A stretch of DNA of 64,000 nt from Arcicella aurantiaca. GTDB lineage: Bacteria; Bacteroidota; Bacteroidia; Cytophagales; Spirosomataceae. The notes under the pieces are model-generated. The model saw only the letters and a program-made list of their open reading frames with translations. It was not told the origin of the DNA and searched no databases. The stretch lies in assembly GCF_003148625.1 (NCBI RefSeq), contig NZ_QGGO01000006.1, positions 186,001 to 250,000 of the forward strand, written 5' to 3'. Below are positions 53,600 through 62,384 of this stretch, piece after piece (position 1 is the stretch's first letter; every line of letters begins with the position of its first letter). Position numbers and translations under genes: made by a program.

Positions 53600-55786
53600 A
53601 TGGAAAAAAATAATATCAACCGTCGTAATTTCTTACGATTTACGGGTATATCGGGAATGGCATTTGTTTTAGGAATCTCTCATTCATCCGCAAGCATAGA
53701 AAAAACACTGATTGAGCCAACCGAAGCCTCAACTTTGCTCCTAAGTCAGCCTTTTAATTTTACTCCGTACATCATTATTGAAAATACTGGAAAAATCACG
53801 CTTTATAATTCAAAACCTGAAATCGGACAAGGCACGTACCAATCCATTCCAGCTTTGATTGCCGAAGAATTGGAAATTTCTCCAGAACAATACACCGTTT
53901 TACAAACGAACGGAGAAATCAAATTTGGAGGAGCTCAATTTGCAGGTGGAAGTATGTCAGTACGAATGAGTTACACCGAAATGCGTAAGGCAGGTGCAAC
54001 CGCAAAAGAAATGTTACTTACCGCTGCCAGCCAACAATGGAATGTGCCTGTTTCGGAATGTTTTGCAGAAAAAGCTCAGATTATTCATAAGCCAAGCGGC
54101 AAAAAATTGGGTTACGGAGCATTAGTGGAAACTGCTTCAAAATTGGAAGTACCCAAAAATCCAACGCTAAAAGAAGCAAAAGACTTCAAAATTTTAGGCA
54201 AATCTGTAAAACGCCAAGACGTTCCCCTAAAAGTGAAAGGTCAAGCCATTTTTGGAATTGACGCAGAACTTCCCAACATGGTTTATGCTTCCGTTGAGCG
54301 TTGTCCTGTTTTTGGAGCAACACTTAAAGACTATGACAAAACTGCCACTTTAAAAATAGCAGGCGTGCAAGAGGTTTTGGAAGTAGAAAGAGTTTTTGGA
54401 GTTTATAAATCTGTTGGAGTTGCGGTTGTTGCCAAAAACTATTGGGCTGCCTTACAAGGACGTAAAGCCTTAAAAGTTAATTGGAATTATCAAGGAAAAG
54501 ACACCTTCAATTCGCAAGAATATACAAAATCTTTGCATGAATTATCTAAAAAAGAAGGCGTGATTGACGCAAATGTGGGCAATTTTGAAGAGAGTTTTGG
54601 AAGTGCTTCTAAAAAACTTGAAGCATTTTACGAAACTCCTTTTGTGTCGCATTCGCCCATGGAAGCGATGAATTGTACTGCCTTTTGGAATGCTGAAAAC
54701 AAACTCGACATTTGGACTTCCACGCAAGTACCTTCTGACGTAATGCGTGAAATACCTACTCGTTTCGGAATTAAAGCAGAAGATGTAACGCTTCATACAA
54801 ATTTTAGTGGGGGAGGTTTTGGACGTAGATTAGCCATTGATTTTATCATTGAAGCGGTCAATTTGGCAAAAGCCATCAAGAAACCTGTTAAATTAATTTG
54901 GACACGTGAAGACGATACTCAATTAGGGCCTTTCCGTCCGCCTACCTTTTCGGCAATGAAAGGAGCAGTTGGTTCAGACGGTAAATTAATTGCTTTTCAA
55001 CATAAAGTGATTTCACCTACTATCATGTCATTTTTGAACCCTAACAATGATAAAACAAAGCTTGATGGAACGATGACGGAAGGAATTAGTCATCAGAAAT
55101 ATGAAATTCCTAACATGAAAAATCTATTTGTTTATTCAGATATTCATGTGCCAATGTTTTGGTGGCGTTCTGTTACAAGTTCAACTTTAGCGTTTTCACA
55201 TGAATGTTTTATAGACGAATTGGCACATAGTGCAGGAAAAGACCCGATGGTGTTTCGTTTAGAAATGCTCACGAAGGATTCAGATACCAAACGTCTTTTA
55301 CAAAAACTGAAAGAGGTTTCTAAATGGGATTCAGCTCTACCAAAAGGCAAAGGACGTGGCGTGGCACAATGGGAATTTTTTGCAGGTTTAGGAGGTCATG
55401 TTGTTGAGGTTTCTAAATTATCCGACAATTCAGTTAAAATTGAAAAAATTTATGCAGTCATTGACTTAGGAACAGTCGTAAATCCTGATACAGTAAAAGC
55501 ACAAATGGAAGGTGCAATCGTGATGGCAATTACCGCTGCTATCAAGAATGGAATAACTTTCGCAGGCGGAAAAGCTGAACAAAGCAATTTTCATGACAAC
55601 CCTGTTTTACGAATCAATGAAGTACCCAAAATAGAAGTACATATTTTGGCAGAAGGTGGCAAAGAAATAAAAGGAGTTGGCGAACCGGGTTTACCACCTG
55701 TTGCCCCAGCTTTGGCAAATGCCATTTTTGCCGCAACGGGCAAACGTGTACGCAAAATGCCTTTTGATATTGATAAGTTGGTTTAA
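53600..55786 (+). CDS. Molybdopterin-binding large subunit of a second molybdenum hydroxylase
   Basis: 728 residues with a twin-arginine signal (NRRNFLRFTGISGMA). Motifs include KPEIGQGTYQSIPALIAEEL, FSGGGFGRRLAIDF, IHVPMFWWRSVTSS and the C-terminal GVGEPGLPPVAPALANAIF with the catalytic Glu. The MFWWRSV motif differs from GAFRAPRSN in the paralogue at 26230-28485, so the two probably take different substrates. With the alcohol dehydrogenase downstream it suggests stepwise oxidation of an alcohol or aldehyde in the periplasm and cytoplasm; that order is inference. Confidence 0.9.
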   Translation: MEKNNINRRNFLRFTGISGMAFVLGISHSSASIEKTLIEPTEASTLLLSQPFNFTPYIIIENTGKITLYNSKPEIGQGTYQSIPALIAEELEISPEQYTVLQTNGEIKFGGAQFAGGSMSVRMSYTEMRKAGATAKEMLLTAASQQWNVPVSECFAEKAQIIHKPSGKKLGYGALVETASKLEVPKNPTLKEAKDFKILGKSVKRQDVPLKVKGQAIFGIDAELPNMVYASVERCPVFGATLKDYDKTATLKIAGVQEVLEVERVFGVYKSVGVAVVAKNYWAALQGRKALKVNWNYQGKDTFNSQEYTKSLHELSKKEGVIDANVGNFEESFGSASKKLEAFYETPFVSHSPMEAMNCTAFWNAENKLDIWTSTQVPSDVMREIPTRFGIKAEDVTLHTNFSGGGFGRRLAIDFIIEAVNLAKAIKKPVKLIWTREDDTQLGPFRPPTFSAMKGAVGSDGKLIAFQHKVISPTIMSFLNPNNDKTKLDGTMTEGISHQKYEIPNMKNLFVYSDIHVPMFWWRSVTSSTLAFSHECFIDELAHSAGKDPMVFRLEMLTKDSDTKRLLQKLKEVSKWDSALPKGKGRGVAQWEFFAGLGGHVVEVSKLSDNSVKIEKIYAVIDLGTVVNPDTVKAQMEGAIVMAITAAIKNGITFAGGKAEQSNFHDNPVLRINEVPKIEVHILAEGGKEIKGVGEPGLPPVAPALANAIFAATGKRVRKMPFDIDKLV

Positions 55787-55833
55787 TTTAACAGATTAAA
55801 AATCTGAAAAGAAAATTTATAAAAGCATTTAAG

Positions 55834-56011
55834 TACAGTGTTTTATAAGTTATTTCAACTTCCCGAAACAATATCCATTGCGGGTAAATAACTTTCGGGA
55901 AGGGACATTGATGTTTTATACTTCTCGAAAGTTATTTACCCGCAATGGATATTGTTTCGAGAAGTTCTTTCGAATAATTAAGCTTCCCCAAAAAACGTAT
56001 TAAACACTGTA
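55834..56011. repeat. Best-preserved TTCCCGAAA element: 178 bp with terminal inverted repeats and 5-bp flanking direct repeats
   Basis: Ends TACAGTGTTTTATA (from 55834) and TATTAAACACTGTA (to 56011) are inverted repeats. TTAAG occurs immediately outside both ends (55829-55833 and 56012-56016). Inside, a unit at 55859-55902 is repeated inverted at 55921-55964; each unit is itself a hairpin, with CCCG/CGGG arms in the first and CTCG/CGAG in the second. It ends 19 bases before the alcohol dehydrogenase start. Confidence 0.85.
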
Positions 56012-56029
56012 TTAAGTTTAAACAAAAAC

Positions 56030-57085
56030 ATGAAAACACAAATTGTAAAAGCATTTGGAACAGATGCACCAACAGACGATTTAAAACAAATGGACATCCA
56101 ACGCAGAGAAGTTACTGCTAATGATGTGGAAATTGACATTTTATACTGTGGCGTTTGTCACTCAGATATTCATACGGCTCGAAATGAATGGCCGGGAACG
56201 ATTTATCCTAATGTTCCAGGGCATGAAATTGTAGGTAGGGTCACAAATGTAGGGAATCTTGTAACGAAATTTAAAGTTGGAGATTTAGCAGCAGTAGGCT
56301 GTATGGTGGATAGTTGTAGAACTTGCGAAAGTTGCCAAGAAGGTTTGGAAAACTATTGCGAAAAAGGCATGACAGGAACGTACAATTCTTCTGATAAACA
56401 CTTAGGTACACACACATTTGGCGGTTATTCTGAAAAAGTTGTGGTAGATGAAAATTACGTTTTGAGTGTACCCGAAAATTTAGATTTAGCAGCCACTGCA
56501 CCCTTATTATGTGCAGGAATTACTACGTACTCGCCCCTCAGACATTGGAACGTTGGCGAAGGTAAAAAAGTGGGAATTGTTGGTATCGGCGGTTTAGGAC
56601 ACATGGGGGTAAAATTAGCCAAAGCAATGGGGGCTTATGTAGTGGTAATCACTACTTCTGCTTCAAAAATTGAAGATGCTAAACGATTAGGAGCAGACGA
56701 AGTTATTCTATCAACAGATAAATCTCAAATGAAAAGCAATGCTCGAACACTACACTTTATCTTAGATTGCGTTTCTGCTCAGCATGACATCAACGCTTAT
56801 TTAAGTTTATTGAAAAGAGACGGACAATTAACTCTTGTAGGAGCTCCAGTAGATGCTCTGCCAGTTGCTCCATTTAGTTTAATTCCTGCACGCAAAAGTT
56901 TTTCAGGCTCTATGATTGGAGGAATTGCTGAAACACAAGAAATGTTAGATTTCTGTGGTAAACATAATATTACTTCCGACATTGAACTTATTGATATGCA
57001 AGACATTAACAACGCTTATGAACGTATGTTGAAAGGCGATGTAAAATATCGTTTTGTGATTGATATGGCGTCATTGAAAAAATAA
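56030..57085 (+). CDS. Zinc-dependent NAD(P)-linked alcohol dehydrogenase (cinnamyl-alcohol dehydrogenase type)
   Basis: 351 residues. Catalytic zinc site CGVCHSDIH (about 40-48) and GHEIVG (about 64-69), structural zinc cysteines in SCRTCESCQEGLENYC, and the nucleotide-binding GIGGLGHMGVKLAKAMGA (about 187-204) are all present. The family (YahK/AdhC-like) reduces aldehydes with NADPH or oxidises alcohols. It follows the second molybdenum hydroxylase but is separated from it by a complete repeat element, so it may have its own promoter. Confidence 0.93.
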   Translation: MKTQIVKAFGTDAPTDDLKQMDIQRREVTANDVEIDILYCGVCHSDIHTARNEWPGTIYPNVPGHEIVGRVTNVGNLVTKFKVGDLAAVGCMVDSCRTCESCQEGLENYCEKGMTGTYNSSDKHLGTHTFGGYSEKVVVDENYVLSVPENLDLAATAPLLCAGITTYSPLRHWNVGEGKKVGIVGIGGLGHMGVKLAKAMGAYVVVITTSASKIEDAKRLGADEVILSTDKSQMKSNARTLHFILDCVSAQHDINAYLSLLKRDGQLTLVGAPVDALPVAPFSLIPARKSFSGSMIGGIAETQEMLDFCGKHNITSDIELIDMQDINNAYERMLKGDVKYRFVIDMASLKK

Positions 57086-57110
57086 TAAGCTAATATCCTA
57101 AAAATTAATG

Positions 57111-57188
57111 AGGTCGAGTAAATATATTTTGAAGTGATATTGAGTAATTCAATTTTATTTCGAGATGATTTTACTCGACCTAATTTTT
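57111..57188 (+). terminator. Terminator-like long hairpin after the alcohol dehydrogenase
   Basis: AGGTCGAGTAAAT (57111-57123) pairs with ATTTTACTCGACCT (57168-57181), followed by AATTTTTTT. The loop is long (about 45 bases), but the stem and T-run are convincing. Confidence 0.65.
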
Positions 57189-57214
57189 TTAATTGCTTCA
57201 ATAATCGTGAAATT

Positions 57215-57590
57215 ATACTAATTTAAAAAAGGTATTGCGTATCTGAGTCTCAACGGAAGTCGTCCTTCCAAAGGCTACGGTTTATGCACACGTATTTGAA
57301 TATCGATTTAGAGCCATAGGCTCGGTTAAATTTTGTAGCGGTGGGTTTTAACCCACCTAAAATGATGCGAAAAGCCATTTTAGAGCCAGATGCTCGCCCC
57401 CTTTTAAATGCTTCGTTCCTACGGAACTCAAAAAATGGTCATTTTCTTTTTCGGTGGGTTAAAACCCACCGCTACAAAATCGGTCAAGCCTACGGCTTTT
57501 TTGTTCTATAAATTTGTGTATAAACCGTAGCCTTCAAAAGGACGACTTCCGTCGAAACTCATACACGCAATATCTTTATAAAATTAGTAT
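57215..57590. repeat. 376-bp nested inverted-repeat element
   Basis: The ends ATACTAATTT mirror each other (57215 and 57590). The outer arms pair over about 75 bases, including ACGGAAGTCGTCCTT and AAGGCTACGGTTTAT. A second inner pair, GTAGCGGTGGGTTTTAACCC (from 57335) and GGTGGGTTAAAACCCACCGC (from 57453), is itself palindromic. Small hairpins (TTCCTACGGAA, AAGCCTACGGCTT) fill the centre. I find no open reading frame in it; it looks like a non-autonomous mobile or structural element. Confidence 0.8.
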
Positions 57591-58156
57591 CACTTCTCTG
57601 GAAGTAGCATATTCCCACCCTAACTCTTCGTCAGTAATATATTGCTTAACAAAATAGTCAAATGTATTTAATGCTTAGATAAGCAAAAGAAATGACAATA
57701 TTTTATCATACTTGCTTGGTTGATTTTAATAAGTTTGTTAGTTAAAATTGGTTAGAGAAATGATAATTTAAAATGAAATCACCTCTGAATTTTAGTAGAA
57801 ATTTGGGGGTGTTTGTGTTTTATAAGAATGAAACGATACGACCAATTTAAAGAGAGGTTGGACTTTCGTATCTAAAGAATTAGCATTTGCAACATGACAA
57901 ACGCCGCACCGTTTTATCGTTGAAGTTGTTAAAACTTATTCCTTTTTTGTAAATCGTTTCACTTTATGGTTGTGCATAAAAAAATTGTTCTATGTAGCTC
58001 TGTCATAGCTGAGCTACTGTGGGTCAAAATTTCATAATCACAGCCAAAAAGTTAATTCAATACCCACTCAAAACAGTGTACTCAAAACGAAAAATGTAAA
58101 GAGGTTCACTTAAAAATTAATTTTTACAAATTGAAAATCGATTGTAAACTAACAAC
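57591..58156. other. 566-bp intergenic stretch upstream of GH28
   Basis: There is no plausible gene here. The only structure noticed is a short hairpin GTAGCTC/GAGCTAC (57994-58000 and 58011-58017). The promoter of the pectinase gene must lie here, but I cannot place it with confidence. Confidence 0.5.
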
Positions 58157-59809
58157 ATGAATAGAAAATTTTTATTACTCGTATTGGCACTCGTTGCCAT
58201 TTTTAATGCTGATAATTTTGCTCAGAAAGCACCCGTTTATAGCTGGCAAAATCTTCCTAAAATTGCCCAGCCATCTTTCAAAAAAGATACATTTAACATT
58301 ACAAAATTTGGGGCAAAACCTGACGGAATTTCGCTGAACACACAATCTATCAATAAAGCCATTGAAGAATGTAGTCAGAAAGGGGGAGGAGTTGTACTTG
58401 TACCACAAGGTATTTGGTTAACAGGACCTGTGGTGATGAAAAGCAACGTAAATCTGCATCTAAAAAAATCTGCAACGCTACTTTTTTCAACCGATAAATC
58501 GCAATACGCAATCGTAGAAGGTTTTTATGAAGGTAAACGTGCAGCTCGAAATCAGTCTCCCATTTCTGGAACAGATTTAGAAAATGTAGCCATTACAGGT
58601 CAAGGAATTATTGATGGAAATGGCGATGTTTGGCGTGCAGTCAATAAAAACCAATTGACCGACGAACAATGGAAACACAAAGTAGCTTCTGGCGGGGTTT
58701 TGAAAGACGATGGCAAAGTTTGGTATCCAAGCGAGCAATTCAAACAAGCGAGCGTTGGGGGCAAAAGTATGTTGCTTCTTGACGGTAAAAAACCAAGTGA
58801 TTTCCAAGATATGAAAGATTATCTTCGCCCAAATTTGGTGGTATTTACCCGTTGTAAAAAAGTTTTATTAGATGGAATAACTTTCCAAAATTCACCTGCT
58901 TGGTGTTTGCATCCTTTAATGAGCCAAGACCTGACTTTGAGAAATTTATATGTAAAAAATCCTGAATACGCCCATAATGGTGACGGTATGGATATTGAAT
59001 CTTGTAAGAATTTCTTAATTGAAAATTGTACCCTTGATGTTGGTGATGATGCCATTTGTATTAAATCGGGAAAAGATGAAGAAGGTCGTAAGCGTGGAAT
59101 GCCAACTGAAAATGGAATTATCAGAAATAATACCGTTTATAATGGTCACGGGGGCTTTGTAGTCGGTAGTGAAATGAGTGGTGGAGCAAGAAATATTTTT
59201 GTTTCCGATTGTACTTTTATGGGAACAGATAAAGGTTTACGCTTTAAATCTGTACGTGGTCGTGGTGGAATTGTTGAGCATATTTATGCTAAAAATATTT
59301 ACATGAAAGACATTGCCCAAGAAGCAATTTTCTTTGATATGTACTATTTTGTAAAATTTGCAACCGACACCCCTCGTGACGAAAGACCTGTGGTAAATGA
59401 AGGAACTCCCATTTTCAGAAATATGAAATTTGAAAATATTGTTTGTAGTGGTGCAAATAAAGGTGTTTTTGTTCGTGGATTGCCAGAAATGCCCATTGAA
59501 AACATTCAGTTAGAAAACTTAACGCTTCAGTCAGAAATAGGGGCAGAGTTTGTGGATACAAAAGGAATTTCTTTAAAAAATGTTACGTTCCATGCTAACA
59601 AAACAAAACCTGTTATTTCTGTGGTAAATAGCAATTCTCTCACTTTTGATTCAGTAAAATATCCAACTTCTACGGAATTATTATTTTCAATAAGTGGCGA
59701 TAGAACAAAAGCAATTGCCGTTAAAAATACTGATTCAAAAAACACAAAAAATAAAGTAGAGTTTACGGATAAGGCTTCTTTAAACGAATTTATTTTTTCT
59801 GAGAAATAA
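58157..59809 (+). CDS. GH28 family polygalacturonase-like glycoside hydrolase
   Basis: 550 residues with a signal peptide ending NFAQ. The parallel beta-helix starts with ITKFGAKPDGISLNTQSINK. Catalytic motifs are in order: NGDGMDIESC (about 273), VGDDAICIKSG (about 296), GHGGFVVGSEMSGG (about 331) and LRFKSVRGRGG (about 362). It hydrolyses galacturonic acid linkages in pectin, possibly in the exo mode or on substituted regions, since Bacteroidota members of this length act on rhamnogalacturonan or xylogalacturonan. The GH43 gene follows after 128 bases that include a repeat element. Confidence 0.92.
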   Translation: MNRKFLLLVLALVAIFNADNFAQKAPVYSWQNLPKIAQPSFKKDTFNITKFGAKPDGISLNTQSINKAIEECSQKGGGVVLVPQGIWLTGPVVMKSNVNLHLKKSATLLFSTDKSQYAIVEGFYEGKRAARNQSPISGTDLENVAITGQGIIDGNGDVWRAVNKNQLTDEQWKHKVASGGVLKDDGKVWYPSEQFKQASVGGKSMLLLDGKKPSDFQDMKDYLRPNLVVFTRCKKVLLDGITFQNSPAWCLHPLMSQDLTLRNLYVKNPEYAHNGDGMDIESCKNFLIENCTLDVGDDAICIKSGKDEEGRKRGMPTENGIIRNNTVYNGHGGFVVGSEMSGGARNIFVSDCTFMGTDKGLRFKSVRGRGGIVEHIYAKNIYMKDIAQEAIFFDMYYFVKFATDTPRDERPVVNEGTPIFRNMKFENIVCSGANKGVFVRGLPEMPIENIQLENLTLQSEIGAEFVDTKGISLKNVTFHANKTKPVISVVNSNSLTFDSVKYPTSTELLFSISGDRTKAIAVKNTDSKNTKNKVEFTDKASLNEFIFSEK

Positions 59810-59826
59810 GGTTATTATGTTGATTA

Positions 59827-59906
59827 TAGACAACGACATCACGTATTGGAAAATCTAAACAACATTATTCCAAAATATATTCTGATACTTTTTGTCGTAC
59901 TCTATA
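59827..59906. repeat. Short element with ATAGA termini, copy 2
   Basis: 80 bp. Ends ATAGACAACGACATCACGTA and, reverse-complemented from the right, ATAGAGTACGACAAAAAGTA are inverted repeats. It matches 28539-28644 in the opposite orientation but lacks that copy's internal hairpin. It sits between GH28 and GH43. Confidence 0.8.
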
Positions 59907-59937
59907 ACAAACAGTTATTGTCAAAACTACTGAAAAT

Positions 59938-61584
59938 ATGCGTTTTAGAATTTCATTAAAATTAATAATCATTGCCATTTTTTCCTCGACAACTTTGTTT
60001 GCACAACAAGCAAATACGGTTTCAAAAGTTTGGGTTTCAGACCTTGGAAATGGCACTTACAAAAACCCTGTAATTGATGCCGATTATTCAGACCCAGACG
60101 CTTGTCGTGTTGGAGATGATTTTTACATGACGGCTTCAAGTTTCGATGCCGTTCCGGGGCTTCCCATTCTTCATTCAAAAGATTTAGTCAATTGGAAACT
60201 TATCGGTCATGCCCTAAAACGTCAGCCCCCGATTGAGCATTTCTCCAAAACACAACATGGAAACGGCGTTTGGGCTCCTGCCATTCGTTATCATAATGGC
60301 GAATTTCTGATTTATTATCCCGACCCAGATTTTGGTATTTATGTGATAAAAACTAAAAATCCTGCGGGAAATTGGTCTGAACCTAAATTGGTAGAAGGTG
60401 GAAAAGGATTAATTGACCCTTGTCCTTTTTGGGATGAAGACGGTCAAGCGTATTTATCTCACGGTTGGGCAGGTAGTAGAGCAGGGATAAAAAGTATTCT
60501 GACCATCAAAAAAATGAATAATGAAGGTACAGAAGTTTTGGATGAAGGCGTAATTGTATATGACGGTCACGAACTTGACCCAACCATTGAAGGGCCTAAA
60601 ATGTACAAACGCAATGGATATTATTATCTTTTTGCTCCTGCGGGTGGCGTTTCAACGGGTTGGCAATTGGTTTTACGTTCCAAAAATGTTTATGGACCTT
60701 ACGAACGAAAAGTAGTAATGGCACAAGGAAATACGCCAATTAATGGGCCACATCAAGGTGCTTGGGTAAATACCGCAACGGGCGAAGATTGGTTTTTGCA
60801 TTTTCAGGATAAAGGAACTTATGGGCGAGTGGTTCATTTACAGCCTATGAAATGGGTAAATGATTGGCCAGTTATTGGTACTGATAAAGATGGAGACGGC
60901 ACAGGTGACCCCGTTTTGACCTATAAAAAACCGAATGTTGGCAAAACTTATCCTATCCAAACGCCACCAGAAAGTGACGAATTTAATACAATTCAAATGG
61001 GTTTGCAATGGCAATGGCAGGCAAATCCGAAAGGAATTTGGCATACCACGAGCAATCAAGGGTATTTAAGATTGTATTCATATAAATCTCCAGAAGATGC
61101 CAAAAACCTTTGGGATGTACCTAATTTATTGATGCAAAAATTTCCTGCACAAACTTTTATGGCAACTACCAAACTGAATTTCAAGCCAAATCCGAAGTTA
61201 GAAAATGAAAAAGTTGGTTTAGTAATTATGGGTAAAAGTTATGCCAATATTGCTCTCAAAAGTTCAAAAGAAGGGGTTGCTTTAGTGTATGGCGTTTGCA
61301 AAAAAGCAAATGAAAAAACTTCGGAAGAAGAAACTGTGATTGCTAAAGTTGAAGCCAATAAGGATATTTTTCTTAGAATAAAGGTTTCGGAAGGTGGAAA
61401 ATGTCAATTTGCATATAGCCTTGACGGTCAGACTTATACAAATGCAGGAGAAGTTTTTAAGGCAGACGTCGGAATGTGGATTGGTGCTAAAATGGGTATT
61501 TTCTGTACTCGTACAACACAAATTAATGATTCTGGTTATGCAGATTTTGACTGGTTTAGGGTTGAACCTTTGAGTGGAAATTAA
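59938..61584 (+). CDS. GH43 family glycoside hydrolase (xylosidase/arabinofuranosidase type) with C-terminal beta-sandwich
   Basis: 548 residues with a signal peptide ending TLFAQQ. The propeller shows the base Asp in VIDADYSDPDACRVGDDFY, the pKa-tuning Asp in LIDPCPFWDEDG and the acid Glu in TIEGPKMYKRNGYYYLFA. The C-terminal part (about 345-545) is a DUF1349-like sandwich (ESDEFNTIQMGLQWQW, SGYADFDWFRVEP). It resembles GH43 subfamily 12 enzymes and releases xylose or arabinose from side chains. Together with GH28 it suggests degradation of decorated pectin. Confidence 0.9.
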   Translation: MRFRISLKLIIIAIFSSTTLFAQQANTVSKVWVSDLGNGTYKNPVIDADYSDPDACRVGDDFYMTASSFDAVPGLPILHSKDLVNWKLIGHALKRQPPIEHFSKTQHGNGVWAPAIRYHNGEFLIYYPDPDFGIYVIKTKNPAGNWSEPKLVEGGKGLIDPCPFWDEDGQAYLSHGWAGSRAGIKSILTIKKMNNEGTEVLDEGVIVYDGHELDPTIEGPKMYKRNGYYYLFAPAGGVSTGWQLVLRSKNVYGPYERKVVMAQGNTPINGPHQGAWVNTATGEDWFLHFQDKGTYGRVVHLQPMKWVNDWPVIGTDKDGDGTGDPVLTYKKPNVGKTYPIQTPPESDEFNTIQMGLQWQWQANPKGIWHTTSNQGYLRLYSYKSPEDAKNLWDVPNLLMQKFPAQTFMATTKLNFKPNPKLENEKVGLVIMGKSYANIALKSSKEGVALVYGVCKKANEKTSEEETVIAKVEANKDIFLRIKVSEGGKCQFAYSLDGQTYTNAGEVFKADVGMWIGAKMGIFCTRTTQINDSGYADFDWFRVEPLSGN

Positions 61585-61632
61585 TTTTCAGATTGAAGAA
61601 ATCGAATGGCTCACGTTTAATTCTTTCGGAAT

Positions 61633-61766
61633 AATCTACCATTTGTTTGTTGCAAAGACAAAATTAGACCGTTGATTTAACAGGTTTACACGAAAAATTA
61701 AAGAAAAATCTGTGTAAATCTGTTAAATCCGTGTTATCTGTGGTCTTTGCAACAAATAGGTAGATT
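61633..61766. repeat. Inverted-repeat element, CACAGATT family, copy 3
   Basis: AATCTACCATTTG (from 61633) mirrors CAAATAGGTAGATT (to 61766), and TTGCAAAGAC mirrors GTCTTTGCAA. The interior has GATTTAACAGGTTTACACGA against TGTGTAAATCTGTTAAATCC. It lies between the convergent GH43 and HD-domain genes and may serve as a two-way terminator. Confidence 0.8.
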
Positions 61767-61779
61767 TATCTGAAATCTT

Positions 61780-62349
61780 CTACCTTTCAGATAAATGTCT
61801 CCAAGCAATTTCTTTGTATTTATCAATACTTGAATCTTCTAAATCAACTTCTTTAGCATTATCGTCCCATTCTCGCATTTTCAAATAAAGGTCAAACATG
61901 GGTGACTTTTCAAATAAAATTGCTTCTTCTTCCGTCATTTTTCCACCTTGAAATTCCAAAGTTTTTCTACTCGCTTCCGAAAGCTTTTCAAAGTAAGTTG
62001 GATATTTATAGGTTAAATATCTTTTGGCTTCAACATGATTTCTTACTAATTGTGCCACTCTGTTTGAAAAACCATTTTTATATAGAAAATTAGCTCCTGC
62101 CACTTCGTGCGAAATATTTCCAAGTCCATTCATTTCGTTTTTATTGGGCAGAAAATGTCCAATGTCATGTAAAAATGCCGCTAAAACAACATCTTCATCA
62201 AAGCCTTCATTTTCAGCCAATTGAGCCGTCTGAAAACTATGTTCTAAAATACTTACGGATTCGCCAAGGTATTCATTTGAGCCATTAATTTCATAAAAGC
62301 CAAAGATTGAATCGAGTCTTTGGCGAAGGATAGATTCTGAAATTGTCAT
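61780..62349 (-). CDS. HD-domain di-iron oxygenase, PhnZ/TIGR03276-like
   Basis: 189 residues. Tyr27, Glu30, His37, His61-Asp62, His81, His105, Lys109 and Asp162 occur in YLGESVSILEHS, AAFLHDIGHFL, ISHEVAGANFL, NHVEAKRYL and REWDDNAKE. The order and spacing agree closely with PhnZ, the mixed-valent di-iron oxygenase that cleaves 2-amino-1-hydroxyethylphosphonate, and with proteins named phosphonate-degradation-associated HDIG. No phosphonate hydroxylase (PhnY) or transporter is nearby, so the true substrate may differ. It is a single gene transcribed toward GH43. Confidence 0.8.
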   Translation of the reverse strand: MTISESILRQRLDSIFGFYEINGSNEYLGESVSILEHSFQTAQLAENEGFDEDVVLAAFLHDIGHFLPNKNEMNGLGNISHEVAGANFLYKNGFSNRVAQLVRNHVEAKRYLTYKYPTYFEKLSEASRKTLEFQGGKMTEEEAILFEKSPMFDLYLKMREWDDNAKEVDLEDSSIDKYKEIAWRHLSER

Positions 62350-62384
62350 CGTTTTGCGGAAAATTAAAATAAGTAAACTGAACT

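Noticed and set aside
57834-57881. 15-codon open frame starting ATGAAACGATACGACC
   Set aside because: Too short and without context; a 15-base match of part of it to the barrel-protein gene near 52.2 kb is probably chance.
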